The translations under genes and the position numbers were made by a program. Shown in pieces: positions 8,767-16,631 of a stretch of DNA of 64,000 bases. The stretch lies in assembly GCF_000373625.1 (NCBI RefSeq), contig NZ_KB891994.1, forward strand, positions 248,001 to 312,000, read 5' to 3'. Origin of the DNA: Streptomyces sp. LaPpAH-108 (GTDB lineage Bacteria > Actinomycetota > Actinomycetes > Streptomycetales > Streptomycetaceae). Numbering within the stretch: the stretch's first letter is position 1; each line of letters opens with the position of its first letter. Under the pieces are notes generated by a model. That model did not search any database, had not been told where the DNA came from, and worked only from the letters and a program-made list of their open reading frames with translations.

Positions 8767-9282
8767 ATGACTTCCCCCCACCGACCTGCTCCTTCGCTGC
8801 GCGCCTACGACGTGGGTCTGCTGGTCATCCGTCTGGCGATCGGCGTGATCCTCTTCGCGCACGGCACCCAGAAGCTGTTCGGCTGGTTCGGCGGCGGCGG
8901 GGTGAGCGGCACCGGTCAGTTCTTCACCATGAGCGGTTACCCCGCCGGTGAGGCGTTCGCCGTGGTCGCGGGGCTCACCGAAACCCTGGGCGGCATCGGT
9001 CTCGCCCTCGGCCTGCTGACCCCGCTCGCCGGCGCCGCGGCCCTCGGCACGATGATCAACGCGATGGCTGTCGCATGGGGCGGCGGTTTCTTCGCCCCGA
9101 ACGGCTACGAGTTCCCCCTCCTGATGGCCTCCGTCGCCCTCGGCCTCGCCCTGACCGGCCCCGGCCGCCTCGCCGTCGACCGCTTCCTGCCCTTCCTGCG
9201 GTCCCACCGACTCGTCTACGGCGTGGCGGCGGTCGCCCTCGCGGGAATCTCGTCACTGGTCATCCTGCTCATCCGCGGCTGA
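8767..9282 (+). CDS. DoxX-family membrane protein
   Basis: A 171-residue integral membrane protein with four hydrophobic helices (about residues 15-35, 55-80, 85-105 and 140-165). It shows the family opening LLVIRLAIGVILFAHGTQKLFGWF and the G-rich second helix GLTETLGGIGLALGLL. The ATG at 8767 has GAAAGG 8 nt upstream. It follows the AhpD-like gene after 115 bases in the same direction, so co-transcription is possible. DoxX-like proteins are linked to membrane redox and oxidative-stress complexes. Confidence 0.88.
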   Translation: MTSPHRPAPSLRAYDVGLLVIRLAIGVILFAHGTQKLFGWFGGGGVSGTGQFFTMSGYPAGEAFAVVAGLTETLGGIGLALGLLTPLAGAAALGTMINAMAVAWGGGFFAPNGYEFPLLMASVALGLALTGPGRLAVDRFLPFLRSHRLVYGVAAVALAGISSLVILLIRG

Positions 9283-9376
9283 CAACGCGAGCCCGGCTGC
9301 GGCCACAGCGCGCTCGCGCCGGGCGTTGAGTACCCCTACTCATGTCTTCGCTCAACTCCCCGGTAAAACTGCCGAC

Positions 9377-9826
9377 ATGGACTCCTCGTGCCCCGAACTC
9401 CGTGCCCTCGCCCCGCGTTTGTCCGGCGCCGCCGTCACCGGTGCCGGGCTGGCTGTCGGGGCGGGTGCCTATCTCGCGCGGGCGCAGGGGCGGAGCGAGG
9501 GGGTGTGTGCGTCGGACGGGCCCTGCGTCACATGGGGGAATCTGACCGCGCTGCCCGTGGTGATCGTGACCGCGCTGGTCGTGCTGGTGGTGGTGTACAA
9601 GCGGTTGGGCATCAGGCCGCGGCTCGCCGTCATACCGCCGACGCTGCTGCTCGCGCCGCTGCCGCTGATGGCGGCGCAGACGGTGCTGGGCCCGATGGCC
9701 ACCGCCGTCGCGGGGGCGGTCTGGGCGGGGGCGGTCGCGCTGACCGCCTGGGACCGGTACCGCGTGCTCGGGGTCACGGCGGGGGCCGTGCTGGTGTGCG
9801 GCTCGCTCGTCGTGCTGTACGGCTGA
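9377..9826 (+). CDS. Hypothetical four-helix membrane protein
   Basis: A 149-residue protein with hydrophobic segments near residues 15-33, 55-75, 85-105, 108-122 and 130-148. A short extracytoplasmic loop contains two cysteines (CASDGPC, about residues 45-51) that could form a disulfide. I do not recognise the family. The ATG at 9377 is chosen because residues before it are not conserved-looking. It is convergent with the sugar porter gene, whose stop is 21 bases away. Confidence 0.6.
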   Translation: MDSSCPELRALAPRLSGAAVTGAGLAVGAGAYLARAQGRSEGVCASDGPCVTWGNLTALPVVIVTALVVLVVVYKRLGIRPRLAVIPPTLLLAPLPLMAAQTVLGPMATAVAGAVWAGAVALTAWDRYRVLGVTAGAVLVCGSLVVLYG

Positions 9827-9847
9827 GGCGCCGGTCCCAGTGAAACG

Positions 9848-11260
9848 TCACGCGCGGGCGAAGTCGCCCGGGTGGAAGCGGCCCTTCTCGAGGTGGGCCT
9901 CGATGTCCTCCAGGCTGTGGCCGGTCAGCTCCGGCATGCGGCGCCGGACGAAGAGCCAGGCCGCGACGTTGAAGCAGCCGTAGATCCAGAAGACCTGGCC
10001 GACGCCGAAGGCGTTGATCATCGTCAGCAGGGTCAGGGTGATGAGCAGGTTGGTGCTCCACAGCGTGGCCGACTGGACGCTGGTCGCCGCGGCGCGCACC
10101 GACAGCGGGTAGATCTCGGAGCCGGTGAGCCAGCCCATCAGCTGAAGGCCGCCCGCGTTGAAGAACATGAAGGCCAGCAGGCAGGCGACGATGCCCGGGA
10201 TGTCGGAGCGCCCCGAGTGGCCGGTCACGAAGTACGCGCCCAGGGCGAACAGGCTGAGCGCGGCGCCCGGGACCATCACGAGGGTGAGCCGACGGCGCCC
10301 CACCTTGTCCACGATCCACAGGCCGACGATCATCATCACCAGGTACGTCACGCCCAGCGCCACGCTGATCCGCAGCGCGTCCTCCTGGGAGAAGCCGTTG
10401 TCCGTGAGGATGGTCGGCGCGTAGTAGATGATCATCTCGATGCCGGACAGCTGGGTGAAGACGGCGATGCCGCAGCCGACGATCAGCGCCGGGCGCACCC
10501 ACGGCTGCCGCAGCCCGCGCCAGCCGCGCCGCTCCCGGCCGACCGTCCGCTGCTGCCCCGCCAGGGCCACGATCTCGTCCAGCTCGGGCGCGATCGCGTA
10601 GCCGTCGGGCCGTACCGCCTTCAGCACCCGTTCCGCCTCGTCCACCCGGCCCTGCTCGACCAGCCAGCGCGGACTCTCGGGCAGCCGGAGCTGGCCGAGC
10701 AGCATCACCAGGGCCGGTACGGCCGCCGCGCCGATCGCCACCCGCCAGGACACCGACTCGCTCGCGCCCACCAGGGTCGCGATGACGATGCCGACCCCGA
10801 TCGCGAGCTGGAAGCAGAGCACCAGCCGCCCGCGGATCGTCCTCGGGGCCAGCTCGGCCACGTACATCGGCACGGTCTGCGTGGCCCCGCCGACGGCGAA
10901 GCCGAGCAGTACGCGGGCCAGCGCGAGGCCGACCGCGCTGGGTGCGAACGAGCAGGTCAGGCTGCCCGCGATGAACACCACGCAGATCAGCAGGATGGTC
11001 CGGTGCCGTCCGATCCGCTCGCACAGCAGACTGCACGCGAGGGAGCCGATCACCGCGCCCAGCAGGATCCCGGCGGCGATGGCCTCCTTCATGGAGTCCC
11101 CGATGCGGAACTCCTTGGAGATCTGGAGCAGGGCGCCGGAGATGATGCCGGTGTCGTAGCCGTAGAGCAGCCCGCTGATCGCGGAGACCACGGCCGCCGT
11201 CAGCATGCGCCCGTTCAGGCCCCGGACCGGCGGCGGGGCGTGCTCGACGGCTCGGCTCAC
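9848..11260 (-). CDS. Sugar porter (major facilitator superfamily)
   Basis: Proton-coupled sugar uptake carrier of 470 residues with about 12 membrane helices. Family signatures are GYDTGIISGALLQI in helix 1, GRHRTILL in the first cytoplasmic loop, PESPRWLV before the central loop, DKVGRRRL in the second half and YPLSVRAAATS near the end of helix 10. It closely follows the XylE/GalP/AraE architecture, so a hexose or pentose is the likely substrate. It lies 165 bases downstream of the formaldehyde-dehydrogenase-like gene in the same direction. Confidence 0.92.
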   Translation of the reverse strand: MSRAVEHAPPPVRGLNGRMLTAAVVSAISGLLYGYDTGIISGALLQISKEFRIGDSMKEAIAAGILLGAVIGSLACSLLCERIGRHRTILLICVVFIAGSLTCSFAPSAVGLALARVLLGFAVGGATQTVPMYVAELAPRTIRGRLVLCFQLAIGVGIVIATLVGASESVSWRVAIGAAAVPALVMLLGQLRLPESPRWLVEQGRVDEAERVLKAVRPDGYAIAPELDEIVALAGQQRTVGRERRGWRGLRQPWVRPALIVGCGIAVFTQLSGIEMIIYYAPTILTDNGFSQEDALRISVALGVTYLVMMIVGLWIVDKVGRRRLTLVMVPGAALSLFALGAYFVTGHSGRSDIPGIVACLLAFMFFNAGGLQLMGWLTGSEIYPLSVRAAATSVQSATLWSTNLLITLTLLTMINAFGVGQVFWIYGCFNVAAWLFVRRRMPELTGHSLEDIEAHLEKGRFHPGDFARA

Positions 11261-11425
11261 GGTTCCTCCCGGGTGGCGGCCCTGGTGGGCGGCTCCGGGG
11301 AGGAACGGCCCGGTCGAAACCGTAACGCCGGGCCCGGCCCCCGACCGGGCGGCTCGCGCGATGGCGACCGCCCGGCTTCGTACGAGGCGGTGCTACGCCT
11401 CGGTCCCGTTCACGCGCTCACCCGC

Positions 11426-12589
11426 TCACGCGGCGAGGTCGTGACCCGGGTGGAGCACCACCTTGGTGTAGCCCTCGATCCGCTGGTCGAACTTCTCGTA
11501 CGCCTGCGGGGCGTCCTCCAGCGGCAGTTCGTGGGAGACCACGAAGCTGGGGCGGGCACGGCCGGAGGCGATCAGGTCGCGCAGCTGGCGGTTGTACCGC
11601 TTGACGTTGCACTGGCCCGTGCCCATCTTCTGGCCCTTCTCGAACATCTTGCCGATCGAGACCAGCAGTTGGCCGTGCTTGGCGTGCTCGTCGGGGCCGC
11701 CGGGGTCGGACGGCACGTACAGGCCCGGTATGCCGAGCCTGCCGGTCGGCCGGACCGTCTCCACCAGCTGGTTGAGGACGATCGCGGGTTCCTCGTGGTG
11801 GGTCTCGTCGCCCGCCTGGGCCTGGTAGCCGACGGCGTCGATCCCCTTGTCGGTGCCCTCTCCGTTCGTCTGGGCCTTGATCTGCTCGGCCGGGTCGCCC
11901 TGGGTGAAGTCGATCGGGATGGCCCCGATCTCCGCCGCCTTGGCGAGCCGTTCGGGGACGCGGTCGACGACGAACACCTTCGAGGCGCCGCGCAGCAGCG
12001 CCGAGTAGGCGGCCATCAGGCCGACCGGTCCGGCCCCGTACACCGCGACGGTCTCGCCGGGCGACACCTGGGCGAGTTCGCAGCCGTGGTAGCCGGTCGG
12101 GAAGATGTCGGCCAGCAGGACGTAGTCCGTCTCGTTCTCGTCGCCCTCGGGCAGCTTCAGGCAGTTGAAGTCGGCGAACGGCACCCGCAGCCGCTCGGCC
12201 TGACCGCCCATGTACGGGCCCATGGCCACATAGCCGTAGGCACCGCCCGCGAAGCCGGGGTTGACCGTCAGGCAGAACCCGGTCTCCCCGGCGAGACAGT
12301 TCTTGCAGAACCCGCACGCGACGTTGAACGGCATGACGACGCGGTCGCCCACCTTCAGGGAGGTCACGCCGTCGCCGACCTCCTCGATCACGCCCAGGTT
12401 CTCGTGGCCGAAGACGATGCCCGGCTCGGCCGCCGTGCGCCCCTCGTACATGTGCAGGTCCGAACCGCAGATGGCGGACGACGTGACCCGGACGATCACA
12501 TCGTTGGGGTGCAGGATCTGCGGATCCTCCACCTCCGAGACCGTGACACTGAAGGGCCTCTCGTAGACAACGGCTCTCACCTCTGTCAC
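11426..12589 (-). CDS. Zinc-dependent dehydrogenase, glutathione-independent formaldehyde dehydrogenase-like
   Basis: Medium-chain dehydrogenase of 387 residues. The catalytic zinc region is SSAICGSDLHMYEG and FGHENLGVIEEVG; the structural zinc cysteines are in CGFCKNCLAGETGFC; the NAD-binding loop is VYGAGPVGLMAA near residue 176. The long insertion around residues 225-270 (GYQAQAGDETHHEEPA) is the mark of the glutathione-independent formaldehyde dehydrogenase group, where NAD stays tightly bound. It would oxidise formaldehyde or disproportionate aldehydes in the cytoplasm. No C1 pathway genes are adjacent. Confidence 0.88.
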   Translation of the reverse strand: MTEVRAVVYERPFSVTVSEVEDPQILHPNDVIVRVTSSAICGSDLHMYEGRTAAEPGIVFGHENLGVIEEVGDGVTSLKVGDRVVMPFNVACGFCKNCLAGETGFCLTVNPGFAGGAYGYVAMGPYMGGQAERLRVPFADFNCLKLPEGDENETDYVLLADIFPTGYHGCELAQVSPGETVAVYGAGPVGLMAAYSALLRGASKVFVVDRVPERLAKAAEIGAIPIDFTQGDPAEQIKAQTNGEGTDKGIDAVGYQAQAGDETHHEEPAIVLNQLVETVRPTGRLGIPGLYVPSDPGGPDEHAKHGQLLVSIGKMFEKGQKMGTGQCNVKRYNRQLRDLIASGRARPSFVVSHELPLEDAPQAYEKFDQRIEGYTKVVLHPGHDLAA

Positions 12590-12765
12590 CTCCGCGTCTG
12601 ACGCCGGATGACGGTGGCGAGCGCGGACCGCCGCCGAGGGCGCGCAGAAAGAGCGGGCCCCCGGTCATCCACCGTGGCCTCGAACCCTCGCTTCACCGCC
12701 GGATACTTCCAGGTAACTCCGGTGACACGAGTGCCGCAAGCCTCGCAGGTGAGGGGGCCGGGGCG

Positions 12766-13272
12766 TCAGAGGTGGCCGAAGAAGCGGGTCCACCAGGTGG
12801 CGTGGCCGGGCGCCTCCGCGGCGAGCCAGGTGCTCACGCCGTCGTAGGGCCGGTGCAGCAGCCGTAGGGGCACCGGTGTGCGGCCGAGGTCGCGCAGAGC
12901 GGTGTCGATCCGGTCGAGCGTCTCCGGGGAGACGGCGCCCTCCGGGATGCCGTGGCCGGAGGGGCCCGGAACCGTCACGGCCGCCAGGTCGCCGTGGTTG
13001 CTCAGCCGCACGAGGACGGGTACGCCCGTGCCGGTCGCCTCGCCCGGCACGGCGATCTCGAAGTGGTAACTGGCGTCCTGGTTCCGGTCGTCCAGGGCGC
13101 AGGGGTGGCCGAGGTCCCGGGTCAGGCGGTCCTGGAGCCGGAGGGCTCGCGCCGTTGCCCGGGCGTGGTCGTAGCCGTCGGGAAACTCCAGGTGGGAGGG
13201 GCCGGGCAGGCGGTCCACGGTGTGGAGCAGGGCCGTGATGCGGGTGTCTTCGGCCTGCGGGTCGTCGTTCAT
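12766..13272 (-). CDS. Hypothetical cytoplasmic protein
   Basis: A 168-residue acidic soluble protein with no recognised motif. It has no signal peptide or membrane segment. The start is the ATG at 13272, which has AAGGTG 6 nt upstream; another in-frame start 18 bases earlier lacks a site. Visible are a tryptophan-rich C-terminus (GHATWWTRFFGHL) and a mid-region of beta-type composition (YHFEIAVPGEATGTGVPVLV). It is divergent from the EEP phosphatase gene by 93 bases. Confidence 0.65.
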   Translation of the reverse strand: MNDDPQAEDTRITALLHTVDRLPGPSHLEFPDGYDHARATARALRLQDRLTRDLGHPCALDDRNQDASYHFEIAVPGEATGTGVPVLVRLSNHGDLAAVTVPGPSGHGIPEGAVSPETLDRIDTALRDLGRTPVPLRLLHRPYDGVSTWLAAEAPGHATWWTRFFGHL

Positions 13273-13365
13273 CGCGGTCACCTTACGCAACCGGCGGGCG
13301 GTCGGTGCCGTCCCCCTTCACGGGCGGGAGTGATCATCTCCTGGGCCGGGGCGGGAGGCGGGACC

Positions 13366-14322
13366 GTGGGTGTCGGCGGGTTCAAGAGGATCTTGGGGTG
13401 GGGCGTGGTGTTCGTCCCGCTGTCCGTCCTGCTCCTGGTGCGGGCGGGTGGGCTGGACGGGGGGACGCCGCTCGCCGTGGCCGTGGTGCTGTTTCCGTAC
13501 GCGGCCGTGGTGAGCGTGCTCGTGCTGGTCCTGGTGCTCGCGGTACGGGGGCTGCGGTCGCGGGCGGTGATCGTCGTCGCGGGGGTGCTCGCGGCCGCTC
13601 ATGTGGCGTTGCTGGTGCCCCGGTTCGTGCCGGAGCGGGGGCATGTTCCGGCGGGGGCGGCCGAGTTGAGGGTGGCCACGCTCAACACCCATGTGGGGAA
13701 GGCGGATGCGCGGGCGGTCGTACGGCTGGTGCGGTCCGGGCGGATCGACGTGCTGGCGGTGCAGGAGCTGCCGTCCGCCGGGGTGACCGCGCTCGCGGAG
13801 GCGGGCCTCGGCCGGGTGCTGCCGTACCAGGAGCTGCATCCCGAGAACGACTCCTCCCTCTACTCGCGGCTTCCGCTGACGCACGGCGGCCCGTTGAGGG
13901 CGGACACCGCGTGGCCCCAGACCACCGCGCGGGTGAGGGTCGGCGGGCGGACGGTACGGCTGGTGGCCGTGCACACGTACTACCCGCTCGGTGACGCCGC
14001 CCGCTGGGGCCGCGACATGACCGCCCTCACTGCGGTCGCCCGCGCCGACGGTCCCGACACGGTGTTCCTCGGCGATTTCAACGCCTCCCTCGACCACGCC
14101 CGCATGCGCACCCTCCTCTCCTCGGGCCGCCTCACCGACACCCACGCCGAACTCGGCCACGGCTGGTCCCCCACCTGGCCGTCGGACAACCCCCTCCTCC
14201 CACCCCTGGTCCAACTCGACCACATCCTCCACGGCCCCGGCCTGACGGCCCTCTCTGTGACGGAACGGACCGTCCCGGGCACGGACCACCGCGCGGTGAT
14301 CGCCCACCTGGCACTGCGCTAG
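13366..14322 (+). CDS. Membrane-anchored endonuclease/exonuclease/phosphatase-family protein
   Basis: A 318-residue protein with three N-terminal membrane helices (about residues 8-25, 35-60, 65-85) followed by an EEP catalytic domain. Motifs of the fold are present: TLNTHVGKA near 107, VLAVQELPS, GDFNASLDH near 230, LDHIL and a final TDHRAV. The helix layout puts the catalytic domain on the outer face of the membrane, which argues for a phosphatase, phospholipase or secreted nuclease rather than DNA repair. The GTG start at 13366 has GGGAGG upstream. The substrate is unknown. Confidence 0.83.
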   Translation: MGVGGFKRILGWGVVFVPLSVLLLVRAGGLDGGTPLAVAVVLFPYAAVVSVLVLVLVLAVRGLRSRAVIVVAGVLAAAHVALLVPRFVPERGHVPAGAAELRVATLNTHVGKADARAVVRLVRSGRIDVLAVQELPSAGVTALAEAGLGRVLPYQELHPENDSSLYSRLPLTHGGPLRADTAWPQTTARVRVGGRTVRLVAVHTYYPLGDAARWGRDMTALTAVARADGPDTVFLGDFNASLDHARMRTLLSSGRLTDTHAELGHGWSPTWPSDNPLLPPLVQLDHILHGPGLTALSVTERTVPGTDHRAVIAHLALR

Positions 14323-14513
14323 AGGGCCACGGCCCGGTCGACCCCGAGATCCCGCCGCATCACGTCCCGCAAGCGGGCGAGCGCGCCCTCGTACGCGACC
14401 CGGCCCCCGGTGTACGCCTCGTCCCTGGCGAGCGCACCGGACGCGGCGAGGTCCCGTACATTCCGCAGGCGCTGGAACAGGCGCGTTCCGTCGGCCGGTT
14501 CACTCCCGTTCAC
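14319..14513 (-). CDS. Possible small hypothetical protein
   Basis: A 64-residue frame starting at GTG 14513 and overlapping the stop of the EEP gene by 4 bases on the opposite strand. The composition (LRDVMRRDLGVDRA) looks helical and protein-like, but no Shine-Dalgarno is seen and no family is recognised. It may be a short real gene or a remnant. Confidence 0.3.
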   Translation of the reverse strand: MNGSEPADGTRLFQRLRNVRDLAASGALARDEAYTGGRVAYEGALARLRDVMRRDLGVDRAVAL

Positions 14514-14602
14514 GACAAGTGGTGGGCGCCCCGACCGCGCTCACCACGGGTTCTCGTCAGTCCGCGATGGACGGTCGGCGGCGTCGGGCGGCCGGGCACT
14601 TC

Positions 14603-15526
14603 TCATGCCACCTTGATGACCACCTTGCCCGAGGCGTGACCGTTCTCGACGGTGGCGAGGGCGGCCGGGGCGTCGGAGAGCGGATGGACCGCGGTGATCA
14701 CGGGTGCGAGGAGTCCGTCGAGGGCCAGCCGGGCCGACCGCTCCAGGTTCTCGCGGTCGACGCGACGCTCGACGAAACGCCCACCGAGATCGGGCACCGT
14801 CATATCACCCACAGCGATGACGTTGCGGGGGTCCTGGGCCAGCGGAGCGACCGTCCGCAGCGAGGTGCCCCCGGCCAGGTCGACGATCCCGTCGAAGCCG
14901 TCCGGAACCAGCTCGCGTGCCGCGGCGGCCACGTCCTCGACGGTGTAGTCGATGAACCGCACCCCGATGGCCTCGGCGTGCTCGCGTTTGGCGGTACTCC
15001 CGGTACCGATCACACGCAGCCCGCGCCCGGCAGCCAGCCGGGCGACGGCGAGGCCGACCCCGCCCCCGACCCCGTTGACCAGGACCGTGGCACCGGCCGG
15101 GAGACTGAGCTGGTCGAGCGCGTCCACCGCGGTCGTCCCGGCCACCGGCAGCGTCGCCGCCACGGTCACGGACAGACCCTCCGGGATGCGCGCGGTGTTC
15201 GGCGCGGACAGCACCGTCGTCTCGGCGTAGGTGCCACCACCGGTGAGCGCGAAGCCGAAGACCGCGTCACCCACCTCGAGCCCGTAGCCGTCCTCGCCCA
15301 GAGCGAGAACGGTTCCGGCCGCCTCCATGCCCAGCGCACGGGGAAACGGACGCCCGCCGTCGAGCCCGTCGACCAGACCCGAGCGCAGAAAGTGGTCGAG
15401 CGGATTCACACCGGCGACGTCGACCCGGATCAGCACCTCGCCCCGGCCGGGGACGGGATCGGGGCGATCGAAGAACTCCTGCACCTCGGGCCCGCCATAC
15501 CTGCTGAAACCCCATGCCTGCCCCAT
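14603..15526 (-). CDS. Quinone-oxidoreductase-like NADP-dependent MDR enzyme
   Basis: A 307-residue zinc-free medium-chain reductase. It has the GroES-like N-terminus (DVAGVNPLDHFLRSG, EAAGTVLALG) and a Rossmann domain with VLVNGVGGGVGLAVARLA near residue 145, the AxxGxxG-type NADP loop. The zinc cysteines are absent, as in the quinone oxidoreductase branch. It would reduce enones or quinones. It lies 106 bases downstream of a MerR regulator in the same direction, with a MerR-type operator in the gap. Confidence 0.88.
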   Translation of the reverse strand: MGQAWGFSRYGGPEVQEFFDRPDPVPGRGEVLIRVDVAGVNPLDHFLRSGLVDGLDGGRPFPRALGMEAAGTVLALGEDGYGLEVGDAVFGFALTGGGTYAETTVLSAPNTARIPEGLSVTVAATLPVAGTTAVDALDQLSLPAGATVLVNGVGGGVGLAVARLAAGRGLRVIGTGSTAKREHAEAIGVRFIDYTVEDVAAAARELVPDGFDGIVDLAGGTSLRTVAPLAQDPRNVIAVGDMTVPDLGGRFVERRVDRENLERSARLALDGLLAPVITAVHPLSDAPAALATVENGHASGKVVIKVA

Positions 15527-15576
15527 CTTCCGCCGCCTCTCGTACGACCCACCCGGTGCTTCCGGGCGGTATCGCC

Positions 15577-15608
15577 ATCCTCACCTCTGACATTGATGTG
15601 AGGGGCAA
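15577..15608 (-). promoter_or_regulatory. MerR-type promoter/operator in front of the oxidoreductase gene
   Basis: On the minus strand TTGCCC is followed, in the long spacer typical of MerR promoters, by a dyad CCTCACATC ... GAGGTGAGG (8 of 9 positions symmetrical) and a weak -10 (TGAGGA) at 19 bp. The dyad lies between the two hexamers, as in MerR-family promoters that are untwisted on activation. It sits 51 bases before the oxidoreductase start, so the adjacent MerR gene is the obvious regulator. Confidence 0.6.
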
Positions 15609-15632
15609 CCGTCTGAGACGCAGATCACAGGG

Positions 15633-16028
15633 TCAGGCCGACCGCGCCACCGGTTCCGGAACCGTGGACAACTCCGCCCGGTGTCGGCTGTTGGCCCTGA
15701 TCAGCACGTCGAGTGCGTCCCGGGTCTCGATCAGGTGCGTGATGTCGGCGTCGATCCGGTCGCGCTCGCGCATCATCGCCGTGAACGTGTCCTCGGCGAC
15801 GCCCAGGTCACCCGGGACGTCCACACACGGCAGCACAGTCGCGATCACTCTGCTGGACATGCCCGCGTCGAACAGTTGCCGGATGAGCGACACACGCTGG
15901 ACCGCGGCATCGGCATAGTGACGCTGCCCCGCGTCGGAGCGTGAACTGGTCAGCAGGCCCTGCTCTTCGTAGTACCGCAGTGAGCGTGGACTCACGCCCG
16001 TGCGCTTCGACAACTCGCCTATCCGCAT
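15633..16028 (-). CDS. MerR-family transcriptional regulator
   Basis: A 131-residue regulator. The N-terminal winged helix begins MRIGELSKRTGVSPRSLRYY, and a dimerising coiled coil spans about residues 75-115 (FTAMMRERDRIDADITHLI). The start is set at the ATG at 16028, where the MerR signature begins; longer frames add unrelated residues. There is no cysteine pattern for metal binding, so a drug, aldehyde or redox ligand is more likely. It presumably controls the oxidoreductase downstream. Confidence 0.92.
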   Translation of the reverse strand: MRIGELSKRTGVSPRSLRYYEEQGLLTSSRSDAGQRHYADAAVQRVSLIRQLFDAGMSSRVIATVLPCVDVPGDLGVAEDTFTAMMRERDRIDADITHLIETRDALDVLIRANSRHRAELSTVPEPVARSA

Positions 16029-16121
16029 CCTTCGGAGCCTACGCTCGCGGACACCCTCACGGCCGCAGGGTGGCCAAGCGGCATCCCCGGAGAGTGACAC
16101 AGCCATGTGATCGACCTGATG

Positions 16122-16631
16122 TCAGTCCACGTGCCGGGCGAACGCCTCGTACGCCGTCTCGTCGAAGAGGACGAAGCGGATCTCCTCCACCTCGGTCGGC
16201 AGGGTGCGGACGGTCTCGACGGCTATGCGGGCCGCGTCGGCCATCGGCCAGCGGTAGACGCCGGTGGAGATGGCGGGGAAGGCGATCGTGCGGGCGCCGA
16301 GGTCGTCGGCCACGCGGAGGGATGCGCGGTAGCAGGAGGCGAGCGGGTCCGGGTCGCTGTCGGGGCCCTGCCAGACGGGGCCGACGGTGTGGATGACCCA
16401 GAGGGCGTCCAGGCGCCCCGCTGGGGTGGCGACGGCGTGACCGGTGGGGAGGCCGCCGCCGTAGGAGGAGGCGCGCAGGGCGCGGCAGGCTTCCAGGATG
16501 GCGGGGCCGCCGCGTCGGTGGATCGCGCCGTCGACGCCTCCGCCGCCGAGGAGCGAGGAGTTGGCCGCGTTGACGATCGCGTCGGCGCGCTGGCGGGTGA
16601 TGTCGCCCAGGACGAGGTGCAGTGTGGTCAT
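16122..16631 (-). CDS. Macrodomain protein, O-acetyl-ADP-ribose deacetylase-like
   Basis: A 169-residue single macrodomain of the MacroD type. The ADP-ribose site motifs are GDITRQRADAIVNAANSSLLGGGGVDG split over residues 9-36, AIHRRGGP, and the phosphate loop AISTGVYRWP near 138-147 (the family usually has GVYGYP or GVYGWP; here Arg replaces the Gly). It would hydrolyse O-acetyl-ADP-ribose or ADP-ribosyl-carboxylate esters. The start codon overlaps the stop of the preceding FAD oxidoreductase gene by 4 bases (ATGA), so translation is coupled. Confidence 0.9.
   Translation of the reverse strand: MTTLHLVLGDITRQRADAIVNAANSSLLGGGGVDGAIHRRGGPAILEACRALRASSYGGGLPTGHAVATPAGRLDALWVIHTVGPVWQGPDSDPDPLASCYRASLRVADDLGARTIAFPAISTGVYRWPMADAARIAVETVRTLPTEVEEIRFVLFDETAYEAFARHVD

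Noticed and set aside
9872..12601. A 909-codon + strand frame over the sugar porter and dehydrogenase genes
   Set aside because: Low-complexity His/Arg/Asp/Gly composition, spans two unrelated minus-strand genes and has no start site; a GC shadow.
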